The notes: generated by a model from the letters alone, not told the origin. DNA of 64,000 nucleotides from Planctomycetaceae bacterium (GCA_021732785.1 JAKFUG010000027.1:62001-126000); one strand, 5' to 3'; counted from the first letter of the stretch, positions 9,368-18,555 are shown. Translations and numbers: made by a program.

Positions 9368-9731
9368 CTCGATTGTCGCCGGTGATGGTACGCAGGCGCT
9401 AACCGACGGTGGCGCACCAGACACCGCGAGTTCCCGGTTCGATCATACGCACCTCGATTTCGTCGCCTCATGGACCGTTTGGCCCGTGGAAACGATCTTT
9501 GGCCCTGGACTTTGCGTCCGTTCGATTCCTTGCAGGACTAACCACACGGCACGATGCACACGATCGACACGCCCCAATCCTCGGGTCCTCGAAAAAATGA
9601 GGCGATCACCTGCGTGTGGCGCGCGAAATGCGTAACGGGTTCTGCTTGCGTCGGAGCGTCCTCGGTTGGACGTTTCTCGTAGAGAACCACTTCCCCGGTT
9701 CCCCCTCACAGTTGTTTAAGGAGCATCTCTC
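9368..9731. other. Intergenic region upstream of the Tad locus
   Basis: No credible gene is seen. It holds a second GCGCTAACC copy at 9396-9404, 35 nt after the copy at 9361. At its right end is a strong ribosome binding site AAGGAG (9718-9723), 8 nt before the GTG of the pilin gene. The Tad promoter should be here, but no clear -35/-10 or -24/-12 box was found. Confidence 0.4.
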
Positions 9732-10079
9732 GTGACGTCACTCTTCCAGCGCTTCGCGCAGGATGAGGCGGGCTTCGTCGTGTCGACGGAGTTGATCCTC
9801 ATCTCCACGATCACCGTCATCGGTATGATCGTGGGTCTCACCACGGTCCGCGATGTGGTCGTGATCGAATTGGCCGACGTGGCCGATGCGATCTCGGAAA
9901 TCGACCAGAGCTACTCGTACGGTCAGGTCACCGGACACTGCGCCAGCACTGCAGGCGTGCGTTTCCACGACAAGGCCGACTTCTGCGAACGCGCGTTCGC
10001 CGAAGACGATCAGAACCCGACCGGCGGCGCTCAATGCGTTCGTCTCTGCACCGACGGCATCTCGTCGGAAAACACGTAA
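9732..10079 (+). CDS. Flp-type pilin-like protein 1
   Basis: This 115-residue protein starts at a GTG with AAGGAG 8 nt upstream. After a short N-terminus (MTSLFQRFAQDEAG) comes a type-IVb prepilin-like hydrophobic segment, GFVVSTELILISTITVIG. The stretch IVGLTTVRDVVVIELADVADAI aligns with IVGLAVVRDALVTELKDLAFAI of the second pilin at 21084, so the two are paralogues. Unlike normal Flp pilins, five rather than four residues separate the putative cleavage Gly from the conserved Glu. The extra 50-residue C-terminal region has four cysteines and is absent from the second pilin. It is first in the Tad block, and a strong hairpin follows it. It is probably the major pilin or a modified minor one. 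Confidence 0.8.
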   Translation: MTSLFQRFAQDEAGFVVSTELILISTITVIGMIVGLTTVRDVVVIELADVADAISEIDQSYSYGQVTGHCASTAGVRFHDKADFCERAFAEDDQNPTGGAQCVRLCTDGISSENT

Positions 10080-10203
10080 TCGGAATCCGCCAGCATCGAC
10101 ACTCAGCCAAGCTGAGCGTCTCGCTGGTGCTCCGACCTGAGAGATGACCGATCGAATCCTGGTCGTACAACGGCCGGGATTCCATCCGAACCTGTGAGAA
10201 GTT

Positions 10204-10247
10204 CGGAATCAGGAGGGCCTCGTTCGCGGGCCGCCCTCCTGATTCCG
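10204..10247 (+). terminator. Strong hairpin between pilin 1 and cpaB
   Basis: CGGAATCAGGAGGGC (10204-10218) pairs perfectly over 15 bp with its complement at 10233-10247, with a 14-nt loop. No U-tract follows, so it is more likely an RNA-stabilising or attenuating structure than a full terminator. It lies in a 257-nt gap after the pilin gene, where it could keep pilin mRNA more abundant than the assembly genes. Confidence 0.65.
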
Positions 10248-10336
10248 CCTTACTCCCAAACGGCGAGTCATAGCGCCGTCCTGAATTCTCAACGACAACG
10301 TGATCGTGTTCTCACCTGACAAGCGGAGTGGTCGAA

Positions 10337-11446
10337 ATGGCACGGATTAGTTCCGGGACGATGACGGTCGTGGTCTTCGCGATCCTGATCGGTCTCGGCG
10401 GCGCCTTCGTGGTCCGGCAGAAATTGAAACAACCGGGCCTGCCCCCCTTGCGGGAACTGGCCCCGGTGGAGCAATCGATTCTGGTTCCCACGGCGGCGAT
10501 GGACCTGATCCCCGGGCAAACGTTGACGATCAACGAAGTCGCCCTCGTCAGCTTGTCGCCCGAGAAATACAAGAACAGTGCCTATGCCGGTGTCGGCTTC
10601 ATGCGCGACGCCACGCAGATCACCGGCCGTCGGGTCAAGGCCAACATCAAGAAGGGTGACCCGTTCCTTCCCGAACTGTTTTACTCGAGCAATTCCGGTC
10701 CGGGAATCGCCGAACGGCTACAGCGCGGTTATCGCGCTGTCACCGTGCCGATCGAAAACATCGGCTCCGTGGAAGGCTTCGCCACACCGGGATCGATTGT
10801 TGACGTGATGTTCCGTTCGCGGCCCGAAGGCGATCGTCCGGAAGTGACGTTGACGTTGCTCGAACAAGTAGAAGTACTGGCCCTCGACAGCAACGTCGTC
10901 CCCGGACAGTCGGCGACGACTCCGCAAGAGCGCCTCACCAACGGATCGGTGACGCTCGCGGTCACTCCGCAGCAGGGCAAGATGCTGAAAGTGGTTGAAG
11001 GCCGCGGCGAATTGTCTCTCGCCCTGCGCAACGGCGACGACAATCTGGGTCTGTTGCCGTTCAACCTCGGTTCGGTCAGCCATGCTCGCGATGCCTTGCC
11101 GCATCCGATTGACGTGGACTCCGGGGCAATGCTCACAGGAGTCGGCACAGCGCACGGCACCGTCGGTGATTTGCTGACGGCCAATGCCGAGCGCGTGACG
11201 CTCGATGATTTGCTCGGACTTCCCGCCAACCAGCCGCCGAAGCAAATGGAAATCTTCCTCGGTCCGGAAAAGAAGGTGATCGAGTTCGCGCGCGATCCGG
11301 AAGAAGGGGCCCGCATCCTGCAGCGCGGCGGACGGATTCGGACGCCGATCGCCCATGAACCGAACAAACACGGCATTACGCCGATCGACAACCGGCAGGT
11401 GCGGGGCGGCAGCGTGCTCAATAAAGTGCTGGCGTCCGGCCGGTAA
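10337..11446 (+). CDS. cpaB: Flp pilus assembly protein CpaB/RcpC
   Basis: The ATG at 10337 is preceded by CGGAG 8 nt upstream; a GTG at 10328 is a less likely start. The 369-residue protein has one N-terminal membrane helix (VVVFAILIGLGGAFVV), then an SAF domain (VPTAAMDLIPGQTLTINEV...) and the RcpC/CpaB domain with VTVPIENIGSVEGFATPGS, PGSIVDVMFRS and a TLAVTPQQGKML segment. CpaB/RcpC sits in the periplasm and works with the secretin in Tad pilus assembly. An extra C-terminal stretch of about 100 residues is predicted to be soluble. Its place between pilin and cpaF supports the assignment. Confidence 0.9.
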   Translation: MARISSGTMTVVVFAILIGLGGAFVVRQKLKQPGLPPLRELAPVEQSILVPTAAMDLIPGQTLTINEVALVSLSPEKYKNSAYAGVGFMRDATQITGRRVKANIKKGDPFLPELFYSSNSGPGIAERLQRGYRAVTVPIENIGSVEGFATPGSIVDVMFRSRPEGDRPEVTLTLLEQVEVLALDSNVVPGQSATTPQERLTNGSVTLAVTPQQGKMLKVVEGRGELSLALRNGDDNLGLLPFNLGSVSHARDALPHPIDVDSGAMLTGVGTAHGTVGDLLTANAERVTLDDLLGLPANQPPKQMEIFLGPEKKVIEFARDPEEGARILQRGGRIRTPIAHEPNKHGITPIDNRQVRGGSVLNKVLASGR

Positions 11447-11513
11447 TTCCTGCCTGTTGAACATGACCACGGGCCCGTCGGCTGAGCCGGCGCTTTCAAG
11501 CGAACATGATTGA

Positions 11514-12893
11514 ATGACTCACTCTCACGCGGACACCCCGGTTATGTCGCCACAACAGTCGCATACTTTGCGACTCTCGTCCGTCGAACGCGGTGCGGAC
11601 GTCAACCCCGCGGAACTGGCCTTTCAGCAACTCAAGGTCCGCATTCACGAGCAACTGGTCGACGCGCTCGATCTTTCCATGCTCGCGCACGTCTCCAAAG
11701 ATCAACTGGCGAAAGAAGTCCGGACCCTCGCGCAGGAGATTCTCGCGGAAGAAGTCCCGCGTTACGATCCCGTCCTGCGGGAACGAATGCTGGAAGAAGT
11801 CTATCACGAAGTCTTCGGGCTGGGACCGCTCGAAACGCTGATGAACGACGACGCGATCAGCGACGTCCTCGTCAATCATCCGCATGAAATTTACGTCGAG
11901 CGCCACGGCCGTCTCGAACAAGCCGATGTGATGTTTGCCGACGAGCAACATCTCATGCGGATCATTCAACGAATCGTGTCGCGCGTCGGTCGCCGCATCG
12001 ACGAAGTCAGCCCGATGGCCGACGCCCGTCTGCCCGATGGTTCCCGGATCAACGCCGTCATCCCGCCCTTAGCGTTGAACGGACCGACGCTTTCCATTCG
12101 CCGGTTCGGTCGTCGCCCACTACAGGTGGAAGACATTATCGATGCCGGATCCATTCCGCGCGACATCGTGGAATTCCTTGCCGCAGCGATTGATGCCCGG
12201 GTGAGCTTTCTCATCTCCGGCGGCACCGGGGCGGGCAAAACCACGCTGCTGAATGCCCTCGCGAAGTACATCCCCCACGACGAGCGATTGATCACCATTG
12301 AAGACTCGGCCGAATTGCAGTTGCAGCATCGGCATGTGGTGCGGATGGAAACGCGGCCACCCAACAACGAGGGCGTGGGTGAAATCACACCGCGGGCCCT
12401 GGTTCGCAACTGTTTGCGCATGCGGCCCGATCGCATCATCATCGGCGAAGTCCGCGGGGGTGAAGCGCTCGATATGCTGCAAGCCATGAACACCGGTCAC
12501 GAAGGATCGTTGACCACGATTCACGCCAACGATACTCGCGATGCGTTGTCCCGTCTCGAACTGATGGTGGCGATGTCCGGATTCGATCTGCCCATCGCCG
12601 TGGTCCGGCAATACATCGTCTCGGGCATGGCGCTCGTGGTGCATCTCGCGCGACTCAAGGGGGGCGTGCGACGGGTCATGCAGGTTTCAGAAATCGTGGG
12701 CGTTCGCGACAGCGGCTTCCACCTCGAAGATATTTTCGGCTTCGAACAAACCGGCGTCGACGAGATGGGCATTGCCCAGGGTGAATTCTTCTTCACCGGC
12801 TATCGACCGACTTGTCTGGGACGATTGCGCGCGTCGGGCATTCGACTGCCGGATGAGTTGTTTGATCGGCGTCGCATTCCGTGTCGCGGTTAG
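11514..12893 (+). CDS. cpaF: Tad pilus assembly ATPase CpaF/TadA
   Basis: This 459-residue type II/IV secretion ATPase has an N-terminal helical domain, then a nucleotide-binding domain with Walker A GGTGAGKTTLLNAL, an Asp box (LITIEDSAELQL), Walker B (RIIIGEVRGGEALDML) and the His box GHEGSLTTIHAND. It powers Flp pilus extension from the cytoplasmic face and docks on TadB/TadC. Length and motifs fit CpaF/TadA. It lies 67 nt after cpaB and 36 nt before tadB, consistent with one operon. Confidence 0.95.
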   Translation: MTHSHADTPVMSPQQSHTLRLSSVERGADVNPAELAFQQLKVRIHEQLVDALDLSMLAHVSKDQLAKEVRTLAQEILAEEVPRYDPVLRERMLEEVYHEVFGLGPLETLMNDDAISDVLVNHPHEIYVERHGRLEQADVMFADEQHLMRIIQRIVSRVGRRIDEVSPMADARLPDGSRINAVIPPLALNGPTLSIRRFGRRPLQVEDIIDAGSIPRDIVEFLAAAIDARVSFLISGGTGAGKTTLLNALAKYIPHDERLITIEDSAELQLQHRHVVRMETRPPNNEGVGEITPRALVRNCLRMRPDRIIIGEVRGGEALDMLQAMNTGHEGSLTTIHANDTRDALSRLELMVAMSGFDLPIAVVRQYIVSGMALVVHLARLKGGVRRVMQVSEIVGVRDSGFHLEDIFGFEQTGVDEMGIAQGEFFFTGYRPTCLGRLRASGIRLPDELFDRRRIPCRG

Positions 12894-12929
12894 ACTGTCG
12901 TTCCGCACTCCAAGTCGAAAAGAATCATC

Positions 12930-13865
12930 GTGGAAGTTCCGGAAGTCACGCTGCTCGCCTTTGCAGCGATTTCGCTCGCCGTGTTAGCCGTCGGTCTGAT
13001 CGTGCGCGATCTGACGATGACGTCCCGCGCGACCGTGGCTCCGGGAAAATCGACCGTCCGCTTGCGCCGCACCCCGGACAATGCCGATGGCTCGCCGGCG
13101 AGCCAGGCGCTGTTTGAAAAAATCGACCGCGGATTCGATCGCCTCGTGGCGGAATCGGGAACCGAGCTTTCCCCACCGACCGTCTTTATGCTGTTTCTGA
13201 CCTGTGGATTGCTGCTCGGCGGTGGCCTCTGGCTGTACAGCGATGAGCCACTGCGGGGGATTGCGGGTGGAATGATCGGGATGGGCTTGCCGCTCATCGG
13301 TTTGATCATTCACCGCGGTCGGCGTTTGCGAGCCTGCCGCGATCAACTGCCGCATGTCATCGAAATGGTGGCCCGCGGCACACGAGCCGGGCAAAGCACC
13401 GAACAGGCGTTGTCACTCGTCGCCAATGAAGCGACGGGGCAATTAGCGGACGAGTTTCGCACCTGTGTCCAGCAACTCAACATGGGCCGCGGCTTCGATA
13501 AAACCCTGCGGTCGCTGGCTTCGCGCGTACGGTTGCTCGAAATCCGCATCCTTGTCACCACGCTCATTGTGCAGCGACAAGCGGGGGGTCCGTTATCGGA
13601 AACACTGGAACGCATGTCATCGGTCGTGCGTGATCGCATCGCCGCCCAGCGTCAGGTGCAAGCCTCGACGGCGGCCGGACGGATGTCGACGATTATCATC
13701 GCCTCCATCGCTCCCTTGGCCGCGTTGTTCCTGATGACTTTTCAGCGCGAACATGTGGACTTACTGTTCGATGACGCTCTCGGCCGTATGTTGCTGATGC
13801 TCGGGCTGGTACTGGAAATGATCGGACTGGTGTGGGTGTTCCTGATGCTGCGTCCGGAACGATAA
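12930..13865 (+). CDS. tadB: Tad pilus inner-membrane platform protein TadB
   Basis: This 311-residue protein begins at a GTG. It has an N-terminal membrane helix, a pair of helices near residues 80-125, a cytoplasmic GspF/T2SF domain (QLPHVIEMVARGTRAGQSTEQAL, then RLLEIRILVTTLIVQRQAGG) and a C-terminal helix pair. The QRQAGGPLSETLERMS motif is typical of TadB. TadB and TadC form the inner-membrane platform driven by CpaF. The gene order cpaF-tadB-tadC matches Tad loci generally. Confidence 0.92.
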   Translation: MEVPEVTLLAFAAISLAVLAVGLIVRDLTMTSRATVAPGKSTVRLRRTPDNADGSPASQALFEKIDRGFDRLVAESGTELSPPTVFMLFLTCGLLLGGGLWLYSDEPLRGIAGGMIGMGLPLIGLIIHRGRRLRACRDQLPHVIEMVARGTRAGQSTEQALSLVANEATGQLADEFRTCVQQLNMGRGFDKTLRSLASRVRLLEIRILVTTLIVQRQAGGPLSETLERMSSVVRDRIAAQRQVQASTAAGRMSTIIIASIAPLAALFLMTFQREHVDLLFDDALGRMLLMLGLVLEMIGLVWVFLMLRPER

Positions 13866-13909
13866 AGCGAGAAACATTCAACCGCGGATGGCGGTGAAAG
13901 TAGCCGGGT

Positions 13910-14899
13910 ATGTGGATCGACTTCGTTACCTACGTCGCGTTTTTTGCCACATTTACGGTGGTGTTAACGCTGGGACTCACGGCCGTCCGGGCACGGCAGC
14001 GCGTCCGCAACATCGCCGATGTGACGGTACAAGCGCAGAATCCGCGACCGAACCGCTTTCGGAAAGCGATGGCCGGCGCGATCCCGCTCTTTACCGGCGA
14101 AGTGGATGCGTTGGAACAGGATCTTCGTCGCGCCGGCTTCTACAGTTCTTCGGCGTTGATCGAGTTCCTGTTTGCGCGCAATACCGTCACCGTGGGAACA
14201 CTGCTGTTCGGTGGGACTGCGGCGGTGATTGCCGACCCGACCACGTCGCTGCCACAATTTATTCTGAATGCCACGCTGGTGGCCGCAGCCCTGTGCTATC
14301 TCCTTCCGCGACTCATTCTGCGTTGGCAGGCGAATCAGCGATTAGCACGCATCGAACAAGGGCTGCCGGACGCGCTCGACATCATTCGCATGTGCCTCAC
14401 CGGCGGGTTGCCGTTGCGCGATTCCCTGGAACGCGTGGCCCGCGATGTCGAGTTCTTTCATCCGGATATCGCGGTCGAGTTGGAAGTCGTGCGGCGTCAC
14501 GCCGAAGCCGATTCAATGCAGAAGGCTCTCAAAGAGTTTGCCCGCCGGATGAACGCGCAGGACGTGAATGCGCTGTCATCGCTCGTGAGTCAAACCGAGC
14601 GCACCGGCACCCATGTCGCGTCGGCGGTCACCGAGTTTGCGGACAGCATGCGACGACAATACCGTCAACGGGCGGAAGAACGGGCGGGCAAAACCAGCAT
14701 CAAAATGCTGTTCCCGGTGTTGCTGTGCCTCGCACCGCCGGTGTTCATTCTGCTGGTGGGACCGCCGTTGTTGCAGTTGCGAAACTTCATCCGCGACGCG
14801 CATCAACCCGGCGGCGTCCTCGATGCCGAATCGGTCACGGCACAACAGGACAATTTGTCCGGCGTGCGCGTCAATCGCGGACTGTTGAACCGGCCGTAG
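13910..14899 (+). CDS. tadC: Tad pilus inner-membrane platform protein TadC
   Basis: This 329-residue type II secretion F-domain protein follows tadB by 44 nt. An N-terminal membrane helix and two central helices surround a cytoplasmic segment. The T2SF core reads QGLPDALDIIRMCLTGGLPL, then QDVNALSSLVSQTERTGTH, and the protein ends with a hydrophobic helix (LFPVLLCLAPPVFILLVGPP). It is the TadB partner in the pilus platform. It is the last gene of the first plus-strand block and is convergent with the TPR lipoprotein gene 37 nt away; no terminator hairpin is visible in that gap. Confidence 0.92.
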   Translation: MWIDFVTYVAFFATFTVVLTLGLTAVRARQRVRNIADVTVQAQNPRPNRFRKAMAGAIPLFTGEVDALEQDLRRAGFYSSSALIEFLFARNTVTVGTLLFGGTAAVIADPTTSLPQFILNATLVAAALCYLLPRLILRWQANQRLARIEQGLPDALDIIRMCLTGGLPLRDSLERVARDVEFFHPDIAVELEVVRRHAEADSMQKALKEFARRMNAQDVNALSSLVSQTERTGTHVASAVTEFADSMRRQYRQRAEERAGKTSIKMLFPVLLCLAPPVFILLVGPPLLQLRNFIRDAHQPGGVLDAESVTAQQDNLSGVRVNRGLLNRP

Positions 14900-14936
14900 C
14901 GCGCGGTTGCCGTCGCTGCACGATCTCCAACTCGTG

Positions 14937-15878
14937 TTACGGAACCGACGACCAGTCGTAATCGTCCTGTTTCAAGGCCGGGCCTTGCGCCGTGGCGGGC
15001 GTCACTGTGCCCAGGACGACTTTGCCTGGCGCTTCGCTGGCGTCGGTTTCCACTTCGTCCAGCAACTGAACCAAGTCCGTCCGCTCCGCTTGCTGCGGCT
15101 CACAAGCCGGCCGTTCACGAACGGCAATCTTCTTCTCGGGGACGACCGTCTGATCGGAGGCGAGCTGCACCTTGGAGGGCGTCTTCGGCTTGGATTCCGC
15201 GAGATTCTTGTGCAGCGTATTGAGTTGCACCAAGGCTTCCGCGGCGGGCTTGTTCCCCGGCGAATGGTTCAGCGACTTGCTGTATTCCTTCACCGCCATA
15301 TCGATGTTGCCGCCCTGAGCATGGATGTAGGCGATGTTGTTCCGTGCGGTCCCTTCATCGTTATTGCGACGGAACAGTTCGTAGGCTTCGTCGGTCTTTC
15401 CCATGTATCCCAGCACCATTGCCAGGTTGTTCTGGGTGCGAACGTCGCGAGAATCGACTTTCATCGCTTCCCTAAGTGCGGCTTCGGCTTCGAAGAATTC
15501 GCCGTCCACGGTGTAGGCATAGCCGAGGTCGTTGAGAATCGCGATGTTGTCCTTGTCGAGATCGCGCGCCTTTTCCAGCATCTTGATCCCGTCTTTCATT
15601 TTGCCTTCGCGAACGAGAACCACGCCCAATCGCTGGCAATAACGGGCATCCTTCGGCGCTTCCTCACACAGAGTGCGGTAGTTCCGTTCGGCGCGCTGAT
15701 GGTCTCCGGTGCGTTCCGTGACCTGAGCAAAATTGTAACGATTCTCGCGATCTTTGATGCGATCGGTGAACGGATTCCAATCCATGCACATGGACTTCAT
15801 CGAAGCACAACCGGACGTGACGCCAAGCAGCAACACGAAGCCAGTCAGCATCCGTGTCGAAGACAGGGAATGTCGCAT
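14937..15878 (-). CDS. tadD: TPR lipoprotein, TadD-like
   Basis: This 313-residue protein has a lipoprotein signal ending at VTSGC (Cys24), so it should be anchored to the outer membrane. About six tetratricopeptide-like units span residues 45-230 (for example AERNYRTLCEEAPKDARY, AMKVDSRDVRTQNNLAMVL, YSKSLNHSPGNKPA). The last 80 residues are Pro/Glu-rich and probably disordered. TadD is the TPR pilotin-like lipoprotein of Tad systems that helps assemble or stabilise the secretin, and the secretin gene is two genes upstream. The Tad assignment rests on context; the TPR and lipobox are seen directly. Confidence 0.78.
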   Translation of the reverse strand: MRHSLSSTRMLTGFVLLLGVTSGCASMKSMCMDWNPFTDRIKDRENRYNFAQVTERTGDHQRAERNYRTLCEEAPKDARYCQRLGVVLVREGKMKDGIKMLEKARDLDKDNIAILNDLGYAYTVDGEFFEAEAALREAMKVDSRDVRTQNNLAMVLGYMGKTDEAYELFRRNNDEGTARNNIAYIHAQGGNIDMAVKEYSKSLNHSPGNKPAAEALVQLNTLHKNLAESKPKTPSKVQLASDQTVVPEKKIAVRERPACEPQQAERTDLVQLLDEVETDASEAPGKVVLGTVTPATAQGPALKQDDYDWSSVP

Positions 15879-15929
15879 GGACGCAATCCTTTGCGTAATC
15901 GAAGGTGATCGGGGCGAAGAGATCGGGCC

Positions 15930-16520
15930 TTAGAAGACCCCGCCGCCGAAGCCACCACCGAAGCTACCGTTCGATCCATTGCCGAACCCACCGCCGAATC
16001 CGTTCTGGCCGGTGAATCCATTCTGGTAAGCCTGTTCGGCTTCATAATCCTGGAAGCCGGGCGTCAGCGCCGGGGCCACCACCACGCGTTCATCGGGATG
16101 CTGCACGCCCATCTCACCGATGGCACGGGAGATGAACTCGCGCCGTTCCATATCCAGCTCTTCGTGCCCGTTCACCGGGAACTGATGCCGCGAGGCCGGA
16201 TTGATGCTCATGCTGCTCCGTTCGATGATCACCGGGAACGGAGCCGCCCCGAGTCGCGCCGCGATCTGTTTGACGTGATCCATGCCGGCGGGATTGAGCG
16301 TCGACGAGTTGCCGACCCATTCGTGTTCATGCACCACGAAGTCCGACGCCTCGGCGTTCTCTTCCTGTTGCTGCCAGATGGGATCGCTCAGCGTTCCCAC
16401 GGGCATCGGTTGCAAATCCACCAGCGGCGTCCGCTTCCAGTCACCACTGCCGACACAACCAGCGGCCGCCGCGAGCAACGTGGCGGCGGTCCATTTCTGC
16501 AAATCGCGGGACGGAGTCAT
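15930..16520 (-). CDS. Lipoprotein of the Tad locus, glycine-rich C-terminus
   Basis: From the ATG at 16520 this is a 196-residue lipoprotein with lipobox ending at Cys22 (AAAAGC). The middle, TLNPAGMDHVKQIAARL... then ERREFISRAIGEMG and ERVVVAPAL, resembles a reduced OmpA-like or CpaD-like fold. The last 35 residues are a low-complexity Gly/Asn/Phe tail. It lies between the secretin and the TadD-like gene on the same strand, so a CpaD-type accessory role at the outer membrane is plausible but not proven by motif. An in-frame ATG at 16613 would put the signal peptide out of place. Confidence 0.65.
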   Translation of the reverse strand: MTPSRDLQKWTAATLLAAAAGCVGSGDWKRTPLVDLQPMPVGTLSDPIWQQQEENAEASDFVVHEHEWVGNSSTLNPAGMDHVKQIAARLGAAPFPVIIERSSMSINPASRHQFPVNGHEELDMERREFISRAIGEMGVQHPDERVVVAPALTPGFQDYEAEQAYQNGFTGQNGFGGGFGNGSNGSFGGGFGGGVF

Positions 16521-16639
16521 GAGGGAAGAATCCTGAAGGCGAGCATTCGTTCCGTTGATTCGGCACGATCCCCGACTGTGGTGCGGATGGTCTGGTTGCG
16601 GAGTCACAAACACACTTCTTGTTCTGAACTGTTAAAGTC

Positions 16640-18208
16640 TCATTCACTGAAACCGAACGGTCCGCTGAGGAAGTACTCCTGCGACTTCTCAACCGATTTC
16701 AAATCGCCGTACCCGGCCCGCTTCAACCGACTGCGATACAACGGCCAGACGGTCCCGCGGTGATGGCAATTCGGACGGCCTTCGATGTCGCCGTAGTAGA
16801 AGAAGTCTTTATCAGTCGGTTCCGTCACTTCCATGCCGGGCAGAATCTGCGGGGCGTGCTCGGGATCCAGCGCATGAACCAGTTCGGGAGACACCAGGAC
16901 AATCAGTTCGGTTTCATCGCGGCTGATGGACTTGTCGCTGAACAGGACGCCGAGACCGGGAATATCACCCAGGAACGGAACGCGGCGGATCGTGCCGTTC
17001 TGTTGTTCCTGCAGCAAACCGGCCAGTGCCAGCACCTGTCCTTCCCGCATGTCGACCGTCGTGGTGACCTGGCGGGTGTCGAGTCCGAAGATGCCGTTGA
17101 CGGCGTTGTCCCGATTCAGTGTGCTGAAGGTGGGCGACACCTGTAACCGAATGCGGTCTTTGTCAACCACGGTCGGTGTGAACGCGATCGATGTTCCGAA
17201 GCCTTTGAAGGATGTTGTCGCCGCCTGGGCTCCACCGACACCGACGATCGTCGGCACGGCGAATTCACCCCCCGACAGGAATGTGGCCGGTTGACCGCTG
17301 AGGGTGACGAGGTTCGGTTCCGCGAGAATTTTCGCCGACCCGTTGTTCATCAGGGCGCGAAGAATGAGGTTGAACGAACCGTCGCTGAACGTTCCCGAGA
17401 AGATGGCATTCCCGCCGCCGCCGAGAGCCGAGGCGAGGAAGAACTCATTGATGTTAAAGTCGAGATCCGCCCCGAGTTGCCGGAATGCCGAGCGTTTGAT
17501 TTCCGCAATCCGCACCTTCAGCATCACCTGCTTTTCGCCGGGGACGTTGAGGAGTTGAATCACATTGCTAGTTGGAAGCTGCGACGCATCCGGGAACGGT
17601 TGGGCCGCGGTGCCGCCCGAGGCGAGACTCACGCCGCCGCCATTCTGTCCGAGTGCCGCCGATCCGTTATTTTCGCGGATCAGCGACATGATTTGCGTCG
17701 CTTCGATTTCATCCCGCGCTTGACCGCGGACAATGAGTTTGTCGGCGATGGGAATCAATTGAATCCGGCTGTTCGGAAACAACTCGTTGATCATCGATTC
17801 GAGTTCGGCATATTCCAGCCGTCGTTGCTGATCGACCGCGTCGTCTTTCACGACCGTCACCAGCATGCTGAGCACCTGCGGAGCCTGTTCGTTACCCGCC
17901 CACAAGGTGACCGTGGTGCTTCCGGTTTCCTTGCCAATAATTTCCACTTCGCGGGTGCCAAAGGCCACAAAATCGAGAATCGAGGGATCGGCGACCGCGA
18001 CGCGAAAGACGTCTTGCTTGAGTCGCAGAATTTTCGACCGTCGCTTGGTGACCTTCACCTCGAGCTCGGCCGAAACGACGGACTCGACGATGTCATTCAC
18101 TCGCTGCTTCAAGCCGATTTCCGGCGGCTGCGCTTTCACACCGACGGGTGCAAGCATCAGCGCACAGACAACGGCTCGAAAGGCCCATGCAGGACGGAAC
18201 GGAATCAT
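16640..18208 (-). CDS. cpaC: Tad pilus secretin CpaC/RcpA
   Basis: This 522-residue protein has a signal peptide (AFRAVVCALMLAPVGVKA). An N-terminal pilus-assembly N0-like domain follows (SKILRLKQDVFRVAVADPSILDFVAFG), then a BON-like segment (LFPNSRIQLIPIADKLIVRG). The C-terminal secretin domain includes VPGEKQVMLKVRIAEIKR, LAEPNLVTLSGQPATFLSGG, TLNRDNAVNG and DETELIVLVSPELV. It should form the outer-membrane gate for the Flp pilus. A terminal extension of about 60 residues after the secretin core is unusual. It begins the second part of the minus-strand Tad block after a 347-nt gap. Confidence 0.93.
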   Translation of the reverse strand: MIPFRPAWAFRAVVCALMLAPVGVKAQPPEIGLKQRVNDIVESVVSAELEVKVTKRRSKILRLKQDVFRVAVADPSILDFVAFGTREVEIIGKETGSTTVTLWAGNEQAPQVLSMLVTVVKDDAVDQQRRLEYAELESMINELFPNSRIQLIPIADKLIVRGQARDEIEATQIMSLIRENNGSAALGQNGGGVSLASGGTAAQPFPDASQLPTSNVIQLLNVPGEKQVMLKVRIAEIKRSAFRQLGADLDFNINEFFLASALGGGGNAIFSGTFSDGSFNLILRALMNNGSAKILAEPNLVTLSGQPATFLSGGEFAVPTIVGVGGAQAATTSFKGFGTSIAFTPTVVDKDRIRLQVSPTFSTLNRDNAVNGIFGLDTRQVTTTVDMREGQVLALAGLLQEQQNGTIRRVPFLGDIPGLGVLFSDKSISRDETELIVLVSPELVHALDPEHAPQILPGMEVTEPTDKDFFYYGDIEGRPNCHHRGTVWPLYRSRLKRAGYGDLKSVEKSQEYFLSGPFGFSE

Positions 18209-18555
18209 TTTTGGAAATCCATTTCCAGTCGGGAGTGTCGATCAAGGCAGGTTGTGGGTCAGGACGCGGCGAGGTCAGCCGCAGACGTGATCCACAAATG
18301 CGTTATTACACCTAATTCGGGTGAATCGAGTGCATACGCTATGGATTCTGTTTCAGGAACGACCGGATCAATGCGGATCACCCGAACCGGCGCGCACAAC
18401 CGTCGCGCTGGGCACAACCTTGGCAACCGCACCGCAAAGAATGTTGGAACGATCCGCTACAGTCGGAAAAGTCACCAACAACAATTACGTTAAGCTGTAA
18501 CGATTGCACGGATCATCCGCCCGAAATTGCATCGAAACGGGCAACTCGCGGTGAA
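18209..18555. other. Intergenic region upstream of the secretin gene
   Basis: No gene is supported here. The region should hold the promoter for the secretin block. It is somewhat AT-richer than its surroundings (for example 18470-18500), but I could not assign boxes or a hairpin. Confidence 0.35.

Noticed and set aside
14907-15908. 333-codon open frame on the plus strand opposite the TPR lipoprotein
   Set aside because: The minus-strand frame has a lipobox and TPR repeats; the plus-strand reading has no recognisable features.
17291-18493. 400-codon open frame on the plus strand opposite the secretin
   Set aside because: It covers the conserved secretin domain antisense, with no signal peptide or motifs; the secretin reading is clear.
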